Positions 44,348 to 52,611 of a stretch of DNA of 64,000 nt are shown piece after piece (position 1 is the stretch's first letter; every line of letters starts with the position of its first letter). The notes beneath the pieces are model-generated. The model was not told the origin of the DNA, ran no database searches, and was given only the letters and a program-made list of their open reading frames with translations. This stretch comes from Roseburia intestinalis L1-82 (GTDB lineage: Bacteria > Bacillota > Clostridia > Lachnospirales > Lachnospiraceae): NCBI RefSeq assembly GCF_900537995.1, contig NZ_LR027880.1:2116001-2180000 (forward strand), read 5' to 3'. The position numbers and the translations under genes are program-made.

Positions 44348-46441
44348 TTATGAATTATCCGTATTATCAAGTTTGCCTGCCCTCTCTGCGATCTCCTTTT
44401 CCTGGATATCAGAAGGTGTCTGCTCATATCTTGCAAACTCATAGGAAAATGTTCCGCTTCCACCGGTCATGGATCGTAAATCTGTGTTGTATCCATATAA
44501 TTCCATGTAAGGAATATCAGCTACGATCTCCTGATAACCGTGTTCCGTCGGATTCATTCCAAGTACACGTCCACGGCGTTTGTTTAAGTCTCCCATAATG
44601 TCACCTGTGTATTTGTCAGGTACAACAACTTTTAAGGATGCGATCGGCTCTAACAGAATCGGTGATGCTTCCATAATGCCTTTTTTGAATGCCTGAAGAG
44701 CTGCAACCTTAAATGCCATCTCAGAAGAGTCTACCGGATGATAGGATCCATCATATAATACTGCCTTTACTCCTACCACAGGATAAGCTGCCATCGGTCC
44801 TTTCACAACTCCTTCCTGGATTCCTTTTTCCACCGCCGGGAAGAAGTTTTTTGGAACTGCTCCGCCGACAACGCATTGTTCAAATACATATGGTGTTTCA
44901 AGATCCCCGGAAGGTTCAAAGGTCATCTTAACGTGACCGTACTGTCCATGACCGCCGGACTGTTTTTTGTACTTGTATTCCACATCCGCTTTCTTACGAA
45001 TGGTCTCCCGGAATGCTACTTTTGGTTTTTTCAGTTCAATCTGAACTTTGTACCTCTCTAACAGTTTGCTTGCCACAACATCAAGGTGCTGGTCTCCCAT
45101 ACCGTAAAGTAATGTCTGGCCATTTTCACTGTCATTGACTGTTTTTAATGTAAGATCTTCGAGCATCAGCTTTTGCAATGCCTGCGAGATCTTATCTTCA
45201 TCTCCTTTGTTGACTGCCTTATAACGTTTATAAGTATATGGTATGGAGATCTGTGTTCTTATATACAGGATCGGGTTCGCTTTGGTAGAAAGGGAATCTG
45301 TGGTAGCTGCTTTAGTCAGCTTCGCTAACGCTCCGATATCTCCCGCATGCAGTTCCTTTACTTCCTCCGGCTTATTGCCACAGAGTACATAGATCTTTCC
45401 GATTTTTTCCTCTGTATCTTTATGCTGGTTGTAAAGAAGATCATCTGTTTTGATAACTCCCGAATTAACTTTGATCAATGAATATTTCCCAATAAACGGG
45501 TCTGCAATCGTTTTGAAAATATAAGCTGATTTTGGTTTTGCAAAATCATAGTCTGCATTGTATACCTCGTTGGACTTTGCATTGATTCCGGTGCAGGAAC
45601 GTTTTTCCGGACTCGGAAGATATTTTACAATGTCGACCATCAGTGTATACATGCCGCGTGCAAGAACATTCGAACCCATCAGCACCGGAACGATGCTTCC
45701 ATCGGATACATTGACACGGAGTGCCTGGCGGATCTCATCCTCGGAGAACTCTTCCCCTCCAAAATAACGATCCATAAATTCTTCACTCGTCTCCGCAACA
45801 GCCTCCATCAATGCTTCCCTGCAGATACCAAGATTCTCTTTGGAATACTCCGGCACTTCTACCTTTTCCACTTCGCCGTTATCTTTCCAGCGTTTTGCCC
45901 GCTGCTGTAATACATTGACATAACCAACGAACTGTCCGTTTTCACGGATCGGAAGATGAAAAGGTGCGATCCGCTTGCCGTATAGCTGCTGTAAATCTTC
46001 TACGACCTGCCGGTAACTTGCCTCATCGATATCCATATCTGTAACAAATACCATACGCGGCAGTTTGTATGTCTCACATAACTCCCATGCCTTCTTTGTG
46101 CCGACTTCAATGCCAGCCTTACCGGATACTACGATAATTGCTGCATCCGCAGCACTGACTGCTTCTTCTACCTCCCCTACAAAATCAAAATAACCAGGTG
46201 TATCAAGGATATTGATCTTGGTATCACCCCAGACAATCGGTATCACAGTTGTGTTGATGGAAAAATGACGTTTGATTTCTTCTTTGTCATAATCGCTGAT
46301 CGTGTTACCATCGGTAACTTTTCCCATGCGTGTTGTCATCCCCGCAAGATAAGCCATCGCCTCGGCGAGACTTGTTTTACCACATCCACCATGTCCAAGC
46401 AGAACCACATTACGAATCTTGTCAGTTGTGTAAACGTTCAT
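44348..46441 (-). CDS. Elongation factor G-like GTPase paralogue with altered G4 motif
   Basis: A 697-residue EF-G-shaped protein: G1 GHGGCGKT (residues 16-23), G3 DTPGYFDFVG (80-89), then domains II-V in normal order. The guanine-specifying G4 motif, NKxD in EF-G, is TDMD here (134-137). This matches the group of EF-G-like paralogues (often named FusA2) found in clostridia and actinobacteria, whose role is unsettled. It stands alone, not with rpsL/rpsG/tufA, which also argues against being the housekeeping translocase. Promoter visible at 46505-46533. Confidence 0.85.
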   Translation of the reverse strand: MNVYTTDKIRNVVLLGHGGCGKTSLAEAMAYLAGMTTRMGKVTDGNTISDYDKEEIKRHFSINTTVIPIVWGDTKINILDTPGYFDFVGEVEEAVSAADAAIIVVSGKAGIEVGTKKAWELCETYKLPRMVFVTDMDIDEASYRQVVEDLQQLYGKRIAPFHLPIRENGQFVGYVNVLQQRAKRWKDNGEVEKVEVPEYSKENLGICREALMEAVAETSEEFMDRYFGGEEFSEDEIRQALRVNVSDGSIVPVLMGSNVLARGMYTLMVDIVKYLPSPEKRSCTGINAKSNEVYNADYDFAKPKSAYIFKTIADPFIGKYSLIKVNSGVIKTDDLLYNQHKDTEEKIGKIYVLCGNKPEEVKELHAGDIGALAKLTKAATTDSLSTKANPILYIRTQISIPYTYKRYKAVNKGDEDKISQALQKLMLEDLTLKTVNDSENGQTLLYGMGDQHLDVVASKLLERYKVQIELKKPKVAFRETIRKKADVEYKYKKQSGGHGQYGHVKMTFEPSGDLETPYVFEQCVVGGAVPKNFFPAVEKGIQEGVVKGPMAAYPVVGVKAVLYDGSYHPVDSSEMAFKVAALQAFKKGIMEASPILLEPIASLKVVVPDKYTGDIMGDLNKRRGRVLGMNPTEHGYQEIVADIPYMELYGYNTDLRSMTGGSGTFSYEFARYEQTPSDIQEKEIAERAGKLDNTDNS

Positions 46442-46504
46442 AGTAAATCCTCCAATACATATTTTTTAGTCGATACCTCTAAACGGCACTCGTTGTATGG
46501 TTAT

Positions 46505-46533
46505 ATTTTACTAAATTTACACGTTTATTACAA
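46505..46533 (-). promoter_or_regulatory. Promoter of the EF-G-like gene
   Basis: Minus strand TTGTAA (46528-46533), 17-bp spacer, TAAAAT (46505-46510). Confidence 0.55.
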
Positions 46534-46706
46534 CTTATTTATTCATATTTACTAACTATTTTTATATTACCTGAAATTTGTTTATATATTATGTATGCAT
46601 TTTAAATATTTTATAACCATTTGCATGGAATGTTTACATAGTGTTCACATTTCATCCATACTTTGATTATTTTTTCATGCAATCTGCACTTTTATACTTT
46701 AACGTG

Positions 46707-46735
46707 TTGACTTTCTTGTGATTTATGTCTATGAT
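46707..46735 (+). promoter_or_regulatory. Promoter of tyrA
   Basis: TTGACT (46707-46712), 17-bp spacer, TATGAT (46730-46735), 55 bp before the ATG. Confidence 0.7.
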
Positions 46736-46789
46736 AGGTAAAGAATTATGAGAATAGAATTTTAACATCTAACAGGGGGATTTTTATAT

Positions 46790-47887
46790 ATGTCACTTCA
46801 GAAAATAGGCTTTATCGGACTCGGACTCATCGGCGGTTCCATTGCAAAAAAACTGCATGCACTTCATCCGGAACTTACAATGATTGCAACTGCACACCAT
46901 GCAGAAACAGTTGCCGAAGCTTATAAAGAACATTTGATCATAAACAATACACCATGTGAACTGAAGGATTTCGCAGACTGCGATTACATTTTTCTGTGCA
47001 CGCCGACCAGGAAAAATATTGAATATCTGCAGCAGTTGAAAGATGTAATTTCTCCGGACTGCATCATCACGGATGTCGGCAGTGTCAAGACGGAGATCCA
47101 CAGAGAAGTGATAAGACTCGGTCTTGAAGCCAATTTTATCGGCGGTCATCCGATGGCGGGTTCTGAGAAGACCGGTCTTTCTAATGCTTCAGAGACGCTT
47201 TTGGAAAATGCTTACTATATTATCACACCGACCACAAAGAGTCCTTCCCCTGCTGTGGAAGAACTGACCGGGCTGGTGCGCTCTCTCGGCGCAATTCCTC
47301 TGGTTTTAGGTTATGAGCAGCACGATTATGCGACCGCAGCGATCAGTCATCTGCCGCATGTGATCGCATACAGCCTTGTCAACCTGGTGCGGGAATCGGA
47401 CGATGAAAATGAGATCATGAAAACCATCGCAGCCGGAGGTTTTAAAGATATCACGCGTATCGCATCTTCTTCTCCTGTCATGTGGGAAAATATCTGTTTA
47501 TCCAATCAGGAACAGATTTTAAAATTATTGGACAACTATATCCATACATTAGAGGTAATGCGCACGAACATTGCAGATGCAGATTCCCCTGCACTGTTAG
47601 ATGCCTTTACTGCAGCCAAAGATTACCGTGATTCCATCACGATCACGGCAAAAGGTGCTTTGAAGAATGTTTACGAACTGTACTTAGACCTGATTGATGA
47701 GACCGGTGGGATCGCCACCGTCGCAACGATCCTTGCGAGCAATAATTTAAGTATTAAAAATATCGGGATCATTCATAACCGTGAGTTTGAAGGCGGTGTT
47801 TTGAGACTTGAAATGTATGACGGGGAATCATTAGCGCTGGCGGTTGCACTGCTTAAGAAACATCATTATACGATTTATGAAAGATAG
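46790..47887 (+). CDS. tyrA: Prephenate dehydrogenase with C-terminal ACT domain
   Basis: A 365-residue enzyme. The NAD+ fold starts IGFIGLGLIGGSIAKKL; the prephenate-site motif is GGHPMAGSEKTG and the later HDYATAAISHLPHVIAYSL. Residues about 295-365 form an ACT domain (GIATVATILASNNLSIKNIG), implying feedback control by tyrosine or phenylalanine. It makes 4-hydroxyphenylpyruvate for tyrosine. GGGGGA precedes the ATG at a long spacing. It is single, with promoter and terminator. Confidence 0.93.
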   Translation: MSLQKIGFIGLGLIGGSIAKKLHALHPELTMIATAHHAETVAEAYKEHLIINNTPCELKDFADCDYIFLCTPTRKNIEYLQQLKDVISPDCIITDVGSVKTEIHREVIRLGLEANFIGGHPMAGSEKTGLSNASETLLENAYYIITPTTKSPSPAVEELTGLVRSLGAIPLVLGYEQHDYATAAISHLPHVIAYSLVNLVRESDDENEIMKTIAAGGFKDITRIASSSPVMWENICLSNQEQILKLLDNYIHTLEVMRTNIADADSPALLDAFTAAKDYRDSITITAKGALKNVYELYLDLIDETGGIATVATILASNNLSIKNIGIIHNREFEGGVLRLEMYDGESLALAVALLKKHHYTIYER

Positions 47888-47888
47888 G

Positions 47889-47926
47889 AAAATGCCGTAC
47901 GGTCGGTTGATCGTACGGCATTTTAT
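47889..47926 (+). terminator. Terminator of tyrA
   Basis: AAAATGCCGTACG pairs with CGTACGGCATTTT across a 10-nt loop. Confidence 0.88.
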
Positions 47927-47940
47927 TATCGGTTGAATAG

Positions 47941-48156
47941 TCATTTTTGTTCATTTACAAAGTACTCATAAAACTGAGCAAATGAATGTAAGTGATCACT
48001 ATTATCTATTCTTGATACCAGAGCATCAAAGTATACTTTTTTTGCCATCTCCATAGGTTTTTTCTTACTGTACCGTACTCTGTTATATCTGCACATTTCA
48101 TGTAAATAATGGAAATGATAAACAGCTATCGTTTCTTTTATATCGTCCGGCACAGC
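47941..48156 (-). pseudogene. 3' part of the TOPRIM-like gene, cut by IS66
   Basis: The 3' remnant of the gene whose 5' part is at 50785-51266. Removing the IS66 element and one copy of GGCACAGC restores a single frame of 690 bp (229 residues): the codons ...ELMAVP run directly into DDIKETIAVYHFHYLHEMCR. This part ends FYEYFVNEQK. It is alpha-helical with conserved-looking His and Tyr (YHFHYLHE) and a basic RYSKKKP segment. Within the remnant a GTG at 48151-48153 (inside the target duplication) could start translation, but there is no ribosome site. Confidence 0.85.
48149..48156. repeat. IS66 target-site duplication, left copy
   Basis: GGCACAGC at 48149-48156 is repeated exactly at 50785-50792, the 8-bp duplication typical of IS66-family insertion. 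Confidence 0.9.
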
Positions 48157-48221
48157 GTAAGTACGTAATCATCTGTACCTTGCCTTTTTAAAAAACATGC
48201 CGCCCATCAGGGCGGCACATT

Positions 48222-49868
48222 TTATTTCTTCTTTTTGGTTCGAAATCCTTCCGGTAATTCATTTGACCATGGCAAAAGCCGATTTAGATCATCCGGCTTT
48301 GGAAAAGGTCCCATTTTACGAAGCTCGTCTAATACATAGGAAAGATATACATACGGCTTCAGACCATTCAGCAGGGCTGTTTCTGCGATACTATAAACAA
48401 CAGCACTGGCATCTGCACCACGGATACTCTTGGCAAACAGCCAATTCCGGCGGCCTACTGCAAAATTTTTGATTGCACGCTCCGCACTATTATTATCAAT
48501 GCTCAGATGCCCGTCATCCAAGTACCTGCGAAGATAGTTTTCCTGATTCAGCGTATATAAAATGGCATCACCAATAAGGGAAGATCTGTCTACAGAATCT
48601 TCCATCGAATGCAGCCATTCAAACAGAGCTTCCACTACTGGACGCGACTGCTTCTGGCGTTCCTGATACCGTTCTTCCAGTGTCTTATCTTTGATCAGTT
48701 CCTCTACTTTATACAGGATTCCGATCCTCGTCATTGCCTGATATGCAACTGTTTCTTTCAGCTGCTCCTTTGTGAAATCCTTTTTTAATGCCGTGAGCGC
48801 AGCATCAAAACGGCGTCTCGCATGGGTAAAGCATCCTGTTACGGTAATGGAATCGTTCAGTCCATGATACGCCTGGTATCCATCACACGTCAGATATCCA
48901 TGAAATGTATCTCCAAGGAAGTTTACCGGGTGATATCCGGCACGCGTTCTCTCATAATCAAAGAGAACCATCTGTGGGGATTCACTGTAATGATCTGTCA
49001 GATATACCCACATCCAGTTTTGAGATGATCCTTTCTGATCCGGTTCATCAATTACCTGAATCCTGGTCTCATCACAATGGATGTATCTGCTCTTTAGGAA
49101 TTCTTCCTTCATCTGCCTATAAAGCAGTCCCAGATACCGGTCTGCACAGCTGATGATCCAGTTTGCCATTGTTTTTGTTGAAAGATTTAAGTCATACCTT
49201 GCGAATTCCCGTTCCTGTCTTGCCAGCGGCATGCCATTGACATACTTTGCATTCATGATTCCGGCAACCAGCGAAGGTGTAGCAATGCTTCCCTTGATCA
49301 GCGGAAACTCTTTTTCCGGCCGGATCATAGCACCACATTTTGGACAACTGTATACATAGGTTACTTCTTCAGCCACTTCAAAGGTGGAGGGGATGAATTT
49401 CAGTCGTTTTACGACTTCTTTTGTGACGACTTTATACTTTGTTCCACAGTCCGGACAATAGCGGTTTTCGCCGGTCAGTTTATATTCGATTGTTTCTGTT
49501 ACTTCGAAATTAGAGAGATCTTCTTCTTTTTTGCCGGTGCGTTTTTTCCGTTTGTGCGATGGAATCACGATTTCCTCTTCAATCTCAGCAGTATCCATAT
49601 CTGCATTGACTTCAGCCTCATTAAACAGATCCATCTGTTCATATCCATCTGCGTATTTTTCACTGGAAGAACCGAAACGTCTTCTTTGTGCAAGCGCAAG
49701 ACGGTCTGAAAGCATTGCATTCATAAATTCCAGTTCTTTCTGCTTGTCTTTCAGAAGCTGTACCTCGGTCTCTTTTTTTTGAACCTGATTCTGCATGATT
49801 CTCATAACTTCCATCATGTTTTCACGGCTCATGTTATTCAGCTGTTCCTCTGTAAAAAACGGATCCAT
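48222..49868 (-). CDS. tnpC: IS66 transposase (TnpC)
   Basis: A 548-residue DDE transposase. Residues about 15-60 form a coiled-coil (leucine-zipper) region; about 137-190 a zinc finger (YCPDCGTKY and YSCPKCGAMI). The catalytic Asp lie in IHCDETRIQV and YLTCDGYQAYHG and the Glu in NNSAERAIKNFAVGRRNW. A short C-terminal IS66 domain (LNGLKPYVYLSYVLDELRKM) completes it. It appears full length and intact. Confidence 0.96.
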   Translation of the reverse strand: MDPFFTEEQLNNMSRENMMEVMRIMQNQVQKKETEVQLLKDKQKELEFMNAMLSDRLALAQRRRFGSSSEKYADGYEQMDLFNEAEVNADMDTAEIEEEIVIPSHKRKKRTGKKEEDLSNFEVTETIEYKLTGENRYCPDCGTKYKVVTKEVVKRLKFIPSTFEVAEEVTYVYSCPKCGAMIRPEKEFPLIKGSIATPSLVAGIMNAKYVNGMPLARQEREFARYDLNLSTKTMANWIISCADRYLGLLYRQMKEEFLKSRYIHCDETRIQVIDEPDQKGSSQNWMWVYLTDHYSESPQMVLFDYERTRAGYHPVNFLGDTFHGYLTCDGYQAYHGLNDSITVTGCFTHARRRFDAALTALKKDFTKEQLKETVAYQAMTRIGILYKVEELIKDKTLEERYQERQKQSRPVVEALFEWLHSMEDSVDRSSLIGDAILYTLNQENYLRRYLDDGHLSIDNNSAERAIKNFAVGRRNWLFAKSIRGADASAVVYSIAETALLNGLKPYVYLSYVLDELRKMGPFPKPDDLNRLLPWSNELPEGFRTKKKK

Positions 49869-50014
49869 CCGGCAATCTCCAAACTTTTAAATGATAATTC
49901 AAGTATAACACAAAAAAGCCTGTTATTCGAGAAAAATCAACGTTTTACTGTGTAGGAATATATATCGATATCCACGAGTATTTCGTGTTTTTTGCGAATT
50001 GACAAATCCGTTCT

Positions 50015-50368
50015 TTATACAACAATCTTTGGATGACGTTCTTCAAAAGCTCCCTTCGGAGTAAGTGAAAGACCATCACACAGCCAATGCATTTCTTTCA
50101 GGGTCACTTTCTGTAATTCATCCGGAGTTTCCGGCCAGTGAAAGGAATCCCTGTCAAGCCTCTTCATCAGAATCCAGAAACCAGATCCGTCCCATTGCAG
50201 AATCTTAATAGAAGTCCGCCTGCGGTTGCAGAACGCAAACATGCAGCGCGAATAGGGATCAAGTTTGAATTTCAGCTTGATAATTGCAGCCAGTCCGTGA
50301 TAGCTTTTTCTCAGATCGGTAGCTCCACAGGCAAGGTAAACGGTTGTGCCACCTGCCAGATCAAGCAT
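50015..50368 (-). CDS. tnpB: IS66 accessory protein TnpB (Orf2)
   Basis: A 117-residue IS66 Orf2 protein: VYLACGATDLRKSYHGLAAI, then the basic central FAFCNRRRTSIKIL and WDGSGFWILMKRL. Required with TnpA and TnpC for transposition; exact role unknown. Its start overlaps the tnpA stop by 8 bp. Confidence 0.95.
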   Translation of the reverse strand: MLDLAGGTTVYLACGATDLRKSYHGLAAIIKLKFKLDPYSRCMFAFCNRRRTSIKILQWDGSGFWILMKRLDRDSFHWPETPDELQKVTLKEMHWLCDGLSLTPKGAFEERHPKIVV

Positions 50369-50699
50369 GATCTTTCAGTCCCTGTATTAGAACATGAAAA
50401 AGTTCCAGCGGGCATTCCGGCATCACTTCAATCCGAATAGCGTTTGTGATAAAAATACGGACTGGAGATGGGCTGATGTTCAAAGTCCCATTCTTTGAAA
50501 TTTCCGTTTCCGTTGGCATTTTTGCAAAAATCATATCTGTATCCGATTGTCCGTCCAATGTTTTCAGCTTGTGCATCCAGTAATTCATTGTAGAGACTGG
50601 AACGTGATGTTCCTGACACCATGTTTTGCAAGTCTGCCCACTGGATTGAAATTCATGGATTCGTTCAGACCACAGTGTGATTTTTTCATCTGTTTTCAT
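50361..50699 (-). CDS. tnpA: IS66 accessory protein TnpA (helix-turn-helix)
   Basis: A 112-residue protein starting with an HTH of the IS3/IS66 Orf1 type (WSERIHEFQSSGQTCKTWCQ, then VPVSTMNYWMHKLK). Translated first and overlapping tnpB. Intact. Confidence 0.93.
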   Translation of the reverse strand: MKTDEKITLWSERIHEFQSSGQTCKTWCQEHHVPVSTMNYWMHKLKTLDGQSDTDMIFAKMPTETEISKNGTLNISPSPVRIFITNAIRIEVMPECPLELFHVLIQGLKDHA

Positions 50700-50784
50700 A
50701 ATGATACAGTTTCCTTCCTTTGTTATGAAAAGAGTGTATCAGAAAAATATAGTTGCGGACAGATACGAATGATTACGTACTTAC

Positions 50785-51266
50785 GGCACAGCCATTAATT
50801 CAGGATCATTTACTTTTATATTATATTCGTCGTAATATGGTTGAAAATCACCTTCCGGTCTAATATCCGGATATAAATTTCCATTTCCTAAAAGCCATGT
50901 TTCAAAACAATGATTGCAGACAAAAACTTTATATAAAAAACCTACAACACAATTCTTCTTTTCAATATATTCCTTGATAATGTTTTCAACCTGTTTTTTT
51001 CGTTCTTGTTCATTATATTCTTCCGAATCCAAAATCACTATTAACTGATCTATTTTTCCCGGATTCAGCAGAATTGTATCTATCGTCTGGAATAAAACTC
51101 TTGTGATCAGCTGCGTAACACCTTGTCCGCTCTGCATCACATAATTATTTTCCCGAACATATGTAATATCCTGCACTCTGGTGTTTTGTATCCCCATATA
51201 TTTTAACCATTCAGGCAAAACCTTTATAAAGGACTTTTCATCTTCAAGCAAAAAATAATAATTCAT
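50785..51266 (-). pseudogene. 5' part of a TOPRIM-like gene paired with an ATPase, cut by IS66
   Basis: The first 160 residues of a 229-residue protein, interrupted by IS66; the element adds a TAA directly after the duplication. It starts MNYYFLLEDEKSFIKVLPEW, with an acidic residue (E8) after a strand, then DQLIVILDSEEY (D80, E82, E83), then VFVCNHCFETWLLGN (H119, E122). This Glu...DxE pattern after hydrophobic strands is like TOPRIM nuclease domains of OLD/RloB/AriB type proteins. It begins directly at the ATPase stop (TAAATG), so the two are translationally coupled. I do not recognise a named system for this exact pair. Confidence 0.8.
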
Positions 51267-52394
51267 TTATATCTTACCTTCAAATTCCCATCTGTTTATC
51301 AAATTAAAATATGCATCATGCTGACTATGCATGATTCCATACTCTTCAGCTGTAAAATTTTTTACCGTCGCAATGTCTCTTTCAATGATCTTCCATTTCT
51401 TATTTGAAATCTGGTTTATAATTTTAGGATGATGGCTGGTAATAACAAACTGTAAATCCCTTCTTTCCCCCAATAATAGTTCTGCCAATACATCTATACA
51501 ATTTACCCCTAATCCATTCTCAAATTCATCTATTAATACTAAAGAGTTTTTTGACATAGTGATCAACTCAACAATATAGTATATCGTTTTTAACATTCCA
51601 TTGGATATTTCATGCTGCAATAATCTTTTTCCATATACATCTATTGCCACCATATATATTTCACGATCAGGATCCTCAACAATATCTATACTGTTAATCT
51701 CCATAAACAGCTCCTTAACCGCAGAAAAAATCTGTGCGTACATTTGAGGATAATATTCTTTTGTTATATAAATCTTTAGAGGAACAGGTAAATGGCTGAA
51801 TTTTTCAAAAGGCTGTTTTTCATTTTCCTTAAAGCTTTCTTTAATCTTTGCTTTAAACATATTAAAACTTTCCTGCGCAATTGCCCCTCTCACATCCATT
51901 TCAATTTCTATTGGATATAATTTTAACATTTCAGAAATTATTGGTTTGACAAAGGCATCTTCCGAATATTGTACTAATAAACTTTCATCTTTTTTAGGTG
52001 TCGGTACCTTATCATAACCTGTCACCTGAATCGTATCAGGTGTACGCTGCATCAGTATATCACCTTTTATATTCTGAAGTTTTTCATAGGCAAAAAAATA
52101 CTTTATTTCTTTTGGTTCAAAAATATCCTCTGTATGATCCTGCTGTATTCTATATGACCATACATATACTTCCTCTCCAATTTGAAAACATAAAGTCGTA
52201 TTATATGGTTCCAGACGTAAATTCTTATTTACAGCCAATTTCAGAGAATATTCTATCGCATTTAATATCTGGGTTTTACCAACACCAGACAGACCAACCA
52301 ACAATGTGATATCATCATTAAATACAACACGTTCAATCTTTAGTCCTGTTCTTAAATTCTCGAATTCAATCCATTTCAGCTTCACGTTTAACAC
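51267..52394 (-). CDS. AAA/ABC-type ATPase of a putative defence pair
   Basis: A 375-residue SMC-like ATPase of the AAA_15/AAA_21 (OLD-like) class. Walker A is VGLSGVGKTQ (34-41), the ABC-like signature is HEISNGMLKT (about 263-267), Walker B is SLVLIDEFENGLG (285-290) and the switch His is in VITSHHPKII (321-322). Length and lack of a long coiled coil are like ATPases of Septu, PARIS and RloA-type defence pairs. Start GTG at 52394 (GGGAGG upstream) or 52385 (GAGGTG upstream); the frame extends to 52418. The gene itself is intact, but its partner is interrupted by IS66. Confidence 0.8.
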   Translation of the reverse strand: MLNVKLKWIEFENLRTGLKIERVVFNDDITLLVGLSGVGKTQILNAIEYSLKLAVNKNLRLEPYNTTLCFQIGEEVYVWSYRIQQDHTEDIFEPKEIKYFFAYEKLQNIKGDILMQRTPDTIQVTGYDKVPTPKKDESLLVQYSEDAFVKPIISEMLKLYPIEIEMDVRGAIAQESFNMFKAKIKESFKENEKQPFEKFSHLPVPLKIYITKEYYPQMYAQIFSAVKELFMEINSIDIVEDPDREIYMVAIDVYGKRLLQHEISNGMLKTIYYIVELITMSKNSLVLIDEFENGLGVNCIDVLAELLLGERRDLQFVITSHHPKIINQISNKKWKIIERDIATVKNFTAEEYGIMHSQHDAYFNLINRWEFEGKI

Positions 52395-52468
52395 CTCACA
52401 TGTCCTCCCTTTCTTCAACTCTGCTTAAGTATTTTGAATGAGGAGAACAAATAACCTCTTTTTCCTTT

Positions 52469-52497
52469 GTTATAATTCCATTAAAATCAATATGCAA
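52469..52497 (-). promoter_or_regulatory. Promoter of the ATPase/TOPRIM-like pair
   Basis: Minus strand TTGCAT (52492-52497), 17-bp spacer, TATAAC (52469-52474). Confidence 0.5.
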
Positions 52498-52520
52498 TGA
52501 CTATTCACATTGCATATTGA
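52487..52520. promoter_or_regulatory. 13-bp perfect inverted repeat over the -35 region
   Basis: TCAATATGCAATG (52487-52499) and CATTGCATATTGA (52508-52520) are exact complements with an 8-nt loop. The left arm contains the predicted -35 box. No T-run follows, so this is more likely an operator than a terminator. Confidence 0.7.
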
Positions 52521-52527
52521 TAGTGCT

Positions 52528-52562
52528 AAAAAAGTCCCCCGCCTTATGGCGGAGGACTTTTT
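52528..52562. terminator. Terminator of the surface-protein gene
   Basis: AAAAAAGTCCCCCGCC and GGCGGAGGACTTTTTT pair with one mismatch across TTAT; faces the minus-strand gene ending at 52612. Confidence 0.88.
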
Positions 52563-52611
52563 ATTACAACCGCTTGTTCTGTAATTATAGTATCAATTTC
52601 GGGTAGTAATG

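Larger units (their letters stand above)
46442..46789. other. 348-bp AT-rich divergent intergenic region
   Basis: Contains back-to-back promoters for the EF-G paralogue (minus) and tyrA (plus); nothing else was recognised between them. Confidence 0.7.
48157..50784. mobile_element. Complete IS66-family insertion sequence (2,628 bp)
   Basis: Terminal inverted repeats begin GTAAGTACGTAATCAT at both ends (16 of 16 identical, then diverging), the GTAA end being typical of IS66. It encodes tnpA, tnpB and tnpC in standard order on the minus strand, all intact, and is flanked by an 8-bp duplication. The near-perfect state of ends, genes and duplication suggests recent insertion. The insertion splits the TOPRIM-like partner gene of the ATPase. 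Confidence 0.95.

Noticed and set aside
48222..50699. Possibility that the IS66 element is decayed
   Set aside because: All three frames are full length, ends match and the target duplication is exact.
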